Origin: Spirochaetales bacterium
Lineage (GTDB): Bacteria; Spirochaetota; Spirochaetia; Sphaerochaetales; Sphaerochaetaceae
NCBI GenBank assembly: GCA_017475725.1
Contig: JAFVFA010000057.1
Coordinates: 1 to 8,667 of the forward strand
Direction: 5' to 3'
Length of the DNA: 8,667 bases
Shown: positions 6,660 through 8,667 of the stretch, in pieces
Layout: each line of letters opens with the position of its first letter
Position numbering within the stretch: position 1 is the stretch's first letter
Notes under the pieces: model-generated
Told to the model about the DNA's origin: nothing
Databases searched by the model: none
Seen by the model: only the letters and a program-made list of their open reading frames with translations
Translations under genes and position numbers: made by a program

Positions 6660-7442
6660 GTGGTAAGAATTAAGGTCATTGATGGAACAGGTTCAATCAG
6701 AGCATTCTCGGAGTCTTCCGAAGAGGTGATGCTTTGCGCTGATGTTGAATATGATGAGGAATCGAGAATAGTAATTGAAAGTGATCACCATAACCTTGTG
6801 GTTCAGATGGACAATGGCATGCTGCCTGGTGAGGTGTTCCTTCCGGATGGCAGAATGACGTGGGTTGTCCCTTACGGAGAGCACCGACTTGCATATGCCC
6901 CTGGGACTTTCGAAGTGGGGCGCCATACTGTGACTGCGAGAATCCTCGGAAAGGAGGAGACCAAAGAGCGCAGGAACATAGCCCTTAATCCTGCAGACCT
7001 TAGAGGTGACACTGACTTCTATCCCCATTGCACTGCGAATGTGGAGACCAGAAATGAGAGTTGCTTTGCTGCCAGGAATGTGATCGATGGGATGCGGTTC
7101 AATTCTTTTCATGGTGAATGGCCATTCCAAAGCTGGGGAATAGGTGCCAGAGAGGATGCCTGGTGCCGTATTGATTTCGGCAGGGATGTCGAGATTGATG
7201 GCATGGCTCTTACGTTAAGGGCTGATTTTCCGCATGATGCCTATTGGGTGTTCGGTCATGCTGTCATGAGCGACGGATCGGAGATATCATTCGATTTGGA
7301 GAAAAGGGGAGACCGACAATTCATAGAGACCGGTCGCCACATCATTTCATGGATACGACTTGAACGTATGATCAAGAGCGATGACCCTTCAGCATTTCCG
7401 GCTTTGACGGAATGGGAGGTCTTTGGTCATGACATCGGATGA
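6660..7442 (+). CDS. Protein with discoidin (F5/8 type C)-like C-terminal half, no signal peptide
   Basis: 260 aa from GTG 6660. Residues 1-105 look like beta-strand-rich sequence that I cannot place. Residues ~106-260 resemble a discoidin/galactose-binding-like beta-sandwich: RNIALNPADL starts the domain, then CFAARNVIDG (135-144), HGEWP and SWG (151-160), DAWCRIDFGRDVEIDG (166-181), LRADFPHD (186-193), and a closing ALTEWEVFG strand. Such modules usually bind carbohydrate. Most discoidin domains belong to secreted enzymes, but this protein has no signal peptide, no anchor and no fused catalytic domain, so it is probably cytoplasmic. It follows the DUF2264 gene by 8 bases and is the last gene of the operon. 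It could be an accessory subunit of a neighbouring enzyme or an enzyme of unknown type; neither is shown. Confidence 0.65.
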   Translation: MVRIKVIDGTGSIRAFSESSEEVMLCADVEYDEESRIVIESDHHNLVVQMDNGMLPGEVFLPDGRMTWVVPYGEHRLAYAPGTFEVGRHTVTARILGKEETKERRNIALNPADLRGDTDFYPHCTANVETRNESCFAARNVIDGMRFNSFHGEWPFQSWGIGAREDAWCRIDFGRDVEIDGMALTLRADFPHDAYWVFGHAVMSDGSEISFDLEKRGDRQFIETGRHIISWIRLERMIKSDDPSAFPALTEWEVFGHDIG

Positions 7443-7448
7443 AAACAA

Positions 7449-7478
7449 ATAGAGGGTCTCAATCAAGAGACCCTCTGT
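7449..7478. terminator. Terminator hairpin between convergent operon and lon
   Basis: A perfect 10-bp stem (AGAGGGTCTC at 7451-7460, GAGACCCTCT at 7467-7476) has a 6-base loop, AATCAA, and is extended by a T-G and an A-T pair to 7449/7478. It starts 7 bases after the operon's last stop and 14 bases beyond the lon stop. Read on the - strand, the stem is followed by ATTTGTTTTC, a good U-rich tail for lon. Read on the + strand, the tail (GTCAAATAGATG) is poor in T, so termination of the operon may be less efficient or rely on another factor. Confidence 0.85.
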
Positions 7479-7492
7479 CAAATAGATGCATT

Positions 7493-8667
7493 TCAGTTCG
7501 AAGCGCCTTTCATGGCCTCTGCAACGGCCTTTGCAACTGCGGCTGCGATCTTCTCCTCAGGTGACATGACAGGGGCGGTTGGGACAGCACAGCCGGAACC
7601 CAAAGGATGCTTGTCTTCAGGGAAGGCGTAGGCCAGAACCTCCTCCATGTCCCCGACAAGGTGGAAGGTGATGCCTTCCTTCACGTTGTCCTCTAGCTTG
7701 TCCAGATCCCTCTTGTTGAACTTCGGAATCAGGATGGTCTTGACCAGGTTCCTTCTGGCTGCCAGGACCTTCTCCTTGAGGCCTCCGATGGGCATGACCT
7801 TTCCAAGGAGCGAAAGCTCTCCGGTCATTGCCATGTCAGGCGCCATCACCTGGTCCGTGACCAGTGAGTAGATGGCTGTGGCCATTGTGACACCCGCTGA
7901 AGGGCCATCCTTGGGGGTCGCACCCTCAGGCACATGCAGATGGATGCTGTTCTTCTCGAACCAGCCCAGATCGATACCATGGCTGGAGCAGATGCTCTTT
8001 ATGTAGGAGAATGCTATGTTGGCGCTCTCCTGCATGACGTCTCCGAGCTGGCCTGTGATCTTCAGCTCACCGCGGCCAGGTATGTGCTGGGCCTCTATGG
8101 CAAGGACATCGCCTCCCATTGAAGTCCAGGCAAGGCCGACCGACATTCCGACCTTGTTGGCGCGGATGACCTCGTCCTCGTGGAAGATTGGCTGGCCGAG
8201 ATACTTGATCAGCTTCTCGTCGTTAATGCGGACAGGTCTCTTCAGCGATGCTGCTGCGATGGCCTCCTCGGACTCGCCGGCCTCGAGCATTGCTGAGCGC
8301 TTGTACTCGTCCTCCACCATCTCCATGGCAACCTTTCTGTGGATCTTGTCCAGACACTTCTCGAAGTTCCTGACTCCTGCCTCTCTGGCATACTCCTCGG
8401 CGATCTTCCTGAGGATCTTGTCTGTGTAGGTTATGTCTGAGCTCTTGAGACCATGCTTTGCACGGCTCTTGGGCACCAGGTACTTCTTTCCTATGTGAAG
8501 CTTCTCGTCTGACGTGTAACCGGACAGGCTGATAACCTCCATCCTGTCAAGAAGAGGGCGGGGGATTGTGTCGGTTGTGTTTGCCGTCACTATGAAAAGG
8601 ACGTTGGACACGTCGAACGGGATGTCCAGGTAGTGGTCCCTGAAGGTTGTGTTCTGCTCAGGGTCCA
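7493..8667 (-). CDS. lon: ATP-dependent protease Lon, C-terminal part (partial)
   Basis: Lon is a cytoplasmic hexameric AAA+ protease that degrades misfolded and regulatory proteins. About 390 C-terminal residues are present; the N-terminal substrate-binding domain and Walker motifs lie beyond the window end. The GTG at 8611 is an internal valine, because the frame continues upstream as DPEQNTTFRDHYLDIPFD. Counting from that valine, sensor-1 N11 (TANT), arginine finger R23 (LLDRMEV) and sensor-2 R81 (AGVRN) are visible. The protease domain has the catalytic dyad: Ser238 in PKDGPSAG (codon 7898-7900) and Lys281 in GGLKEK (codon 7769-7771), spaced 43 residues as in E. coli S679/K722. Two oddities are an Ala/Glu-rich insertion in the alpha domain (around SAMLEAGESEEAIAAAS) and a ~44-residue tail ending in an Ala-rich helix. 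The gene converges on the sugar operon and looks functionally unrelated to it. Confidence 0.97.
   Translation of the reverse strand, partial: DPEQNTTFRDHYLDIPFDVSNVLFIVTANTTDTIPRPLLDRMEVISLSGYTSDEKLHIGKKYLVPKSRAKHGLKSSDITYTDKILRKIAEEYAREAGVRNFEKCLDKIHRKVAMEMVEDEYKRSAMLEAGESEEAIAAASLKRPVRINDEKLIKYLGQPIFHEDEVIRANKVGMSVGLAWTSMGGDVLAIEAQHIPGRGELKITGQLGDVMQESANIAFSYIKSICSSHGIDLGWFEKNSIHLHVPEGATPKDGPSAGVTMATAIYSLVTDQVMAPDMAMTGELSLLGKVMPIGGLKEKVLAARRNLVKTILIPKFNKRDLDKLEDNVKEGITFHLVGDMEEVLAYAFPEDKHPLGSGCAVPTAPVMSPEEKIAAAVAKAVAEAMKGASN

Noticed and set aside
8016..8429. 137-codon open frame on the + strand
   Set aside because: It is antisense to the conserved Lon protease and alpha domains and is Ser-rich shadow translation.
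1..8667. CRISPR array, tRNA, insertion sequence or phage genes
   Set aside because: No spaced direct repeats, cloverleaf sequence, transposase or phage motifs were seen on either strand.

Overview
The window looks like bacterial chromosome. The + strand carries most of a tightly packed sugar-catabolism operon (1-7442). The - strand carries the 3' part of a lon protease gene (7493-8667), and the two converge on a shared terminator hairpin. I lean weakly towards a Spirochaetota (Sphaerochaeta-like) anaerobe, or another host-associated or sediment fermenter. The reasons are the resemblance of the Lon C-terminal half to spirochaete Lon as I remember it, a binding-protein/two-permease uptake system without an ATPase gene, frequent AGA/AGG arginine and ATA isoleucine codons, and intermediate GC. 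No rRNA or other marker fixes the taxonomy.

Layout. 1-84 is the 3' end of a gene that is probably the extracellular sugar-binding lipoprotein of a CUT1 ABC importer. A perfect 11-bp hairpin follows (97-123). Next come two membrane permeases (131-1021 and 1021-1896, overlapping by one base), an uncharacterised 592-aa putative carbohydrate-active protein (1901-3679), a GH88 unsaturated glucuronyl hydrolase (3663-4799, GTG start, overlapping its neighbour by 17 bp), a DUF2264-family protein (4813-6651), and a small protein with a discoidin (F5/8 type C)-like C-terminal half (6660-7442, GTG start). No gap between these genes exceeds about 50 bp, so one polycistronic mRNA is likely. Its promoter lies upstream of the window.

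How it may work. GH88 removes delta-4,5-unsaturated uronic acid from the non-reducing end of oligosaccharides made by polysaccharide lyases. None of the enzymes encoded here has a visible signal peptide. The simplest model is that uronate-containing oligosaccharides, cut outside the cell by this or another organism, are imported by the ABC transporter and dismantled in the cytoplasm by GH88, the DUF2264 protein and the 592-aa protein. The 260-aa protein would assist in an unknown way. The transporter ATPase, any extracellular lyase and the downstream uronate pathway (kdu/kdg-type genes) are not in the window and must be encoded elsewhere if the model is right.

The main candidate for undescribed biology is this cytoplasmic enzyme set, especially the 592-aa protein with its Cys-Pro-Ala-Cys motif and the stand-alone intracellular discoidin-like protein. 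No stretch over 300 bases lacks a gene. I saw no tRNA, rRNA, CRISPR, insertion sequence or riboswitch.
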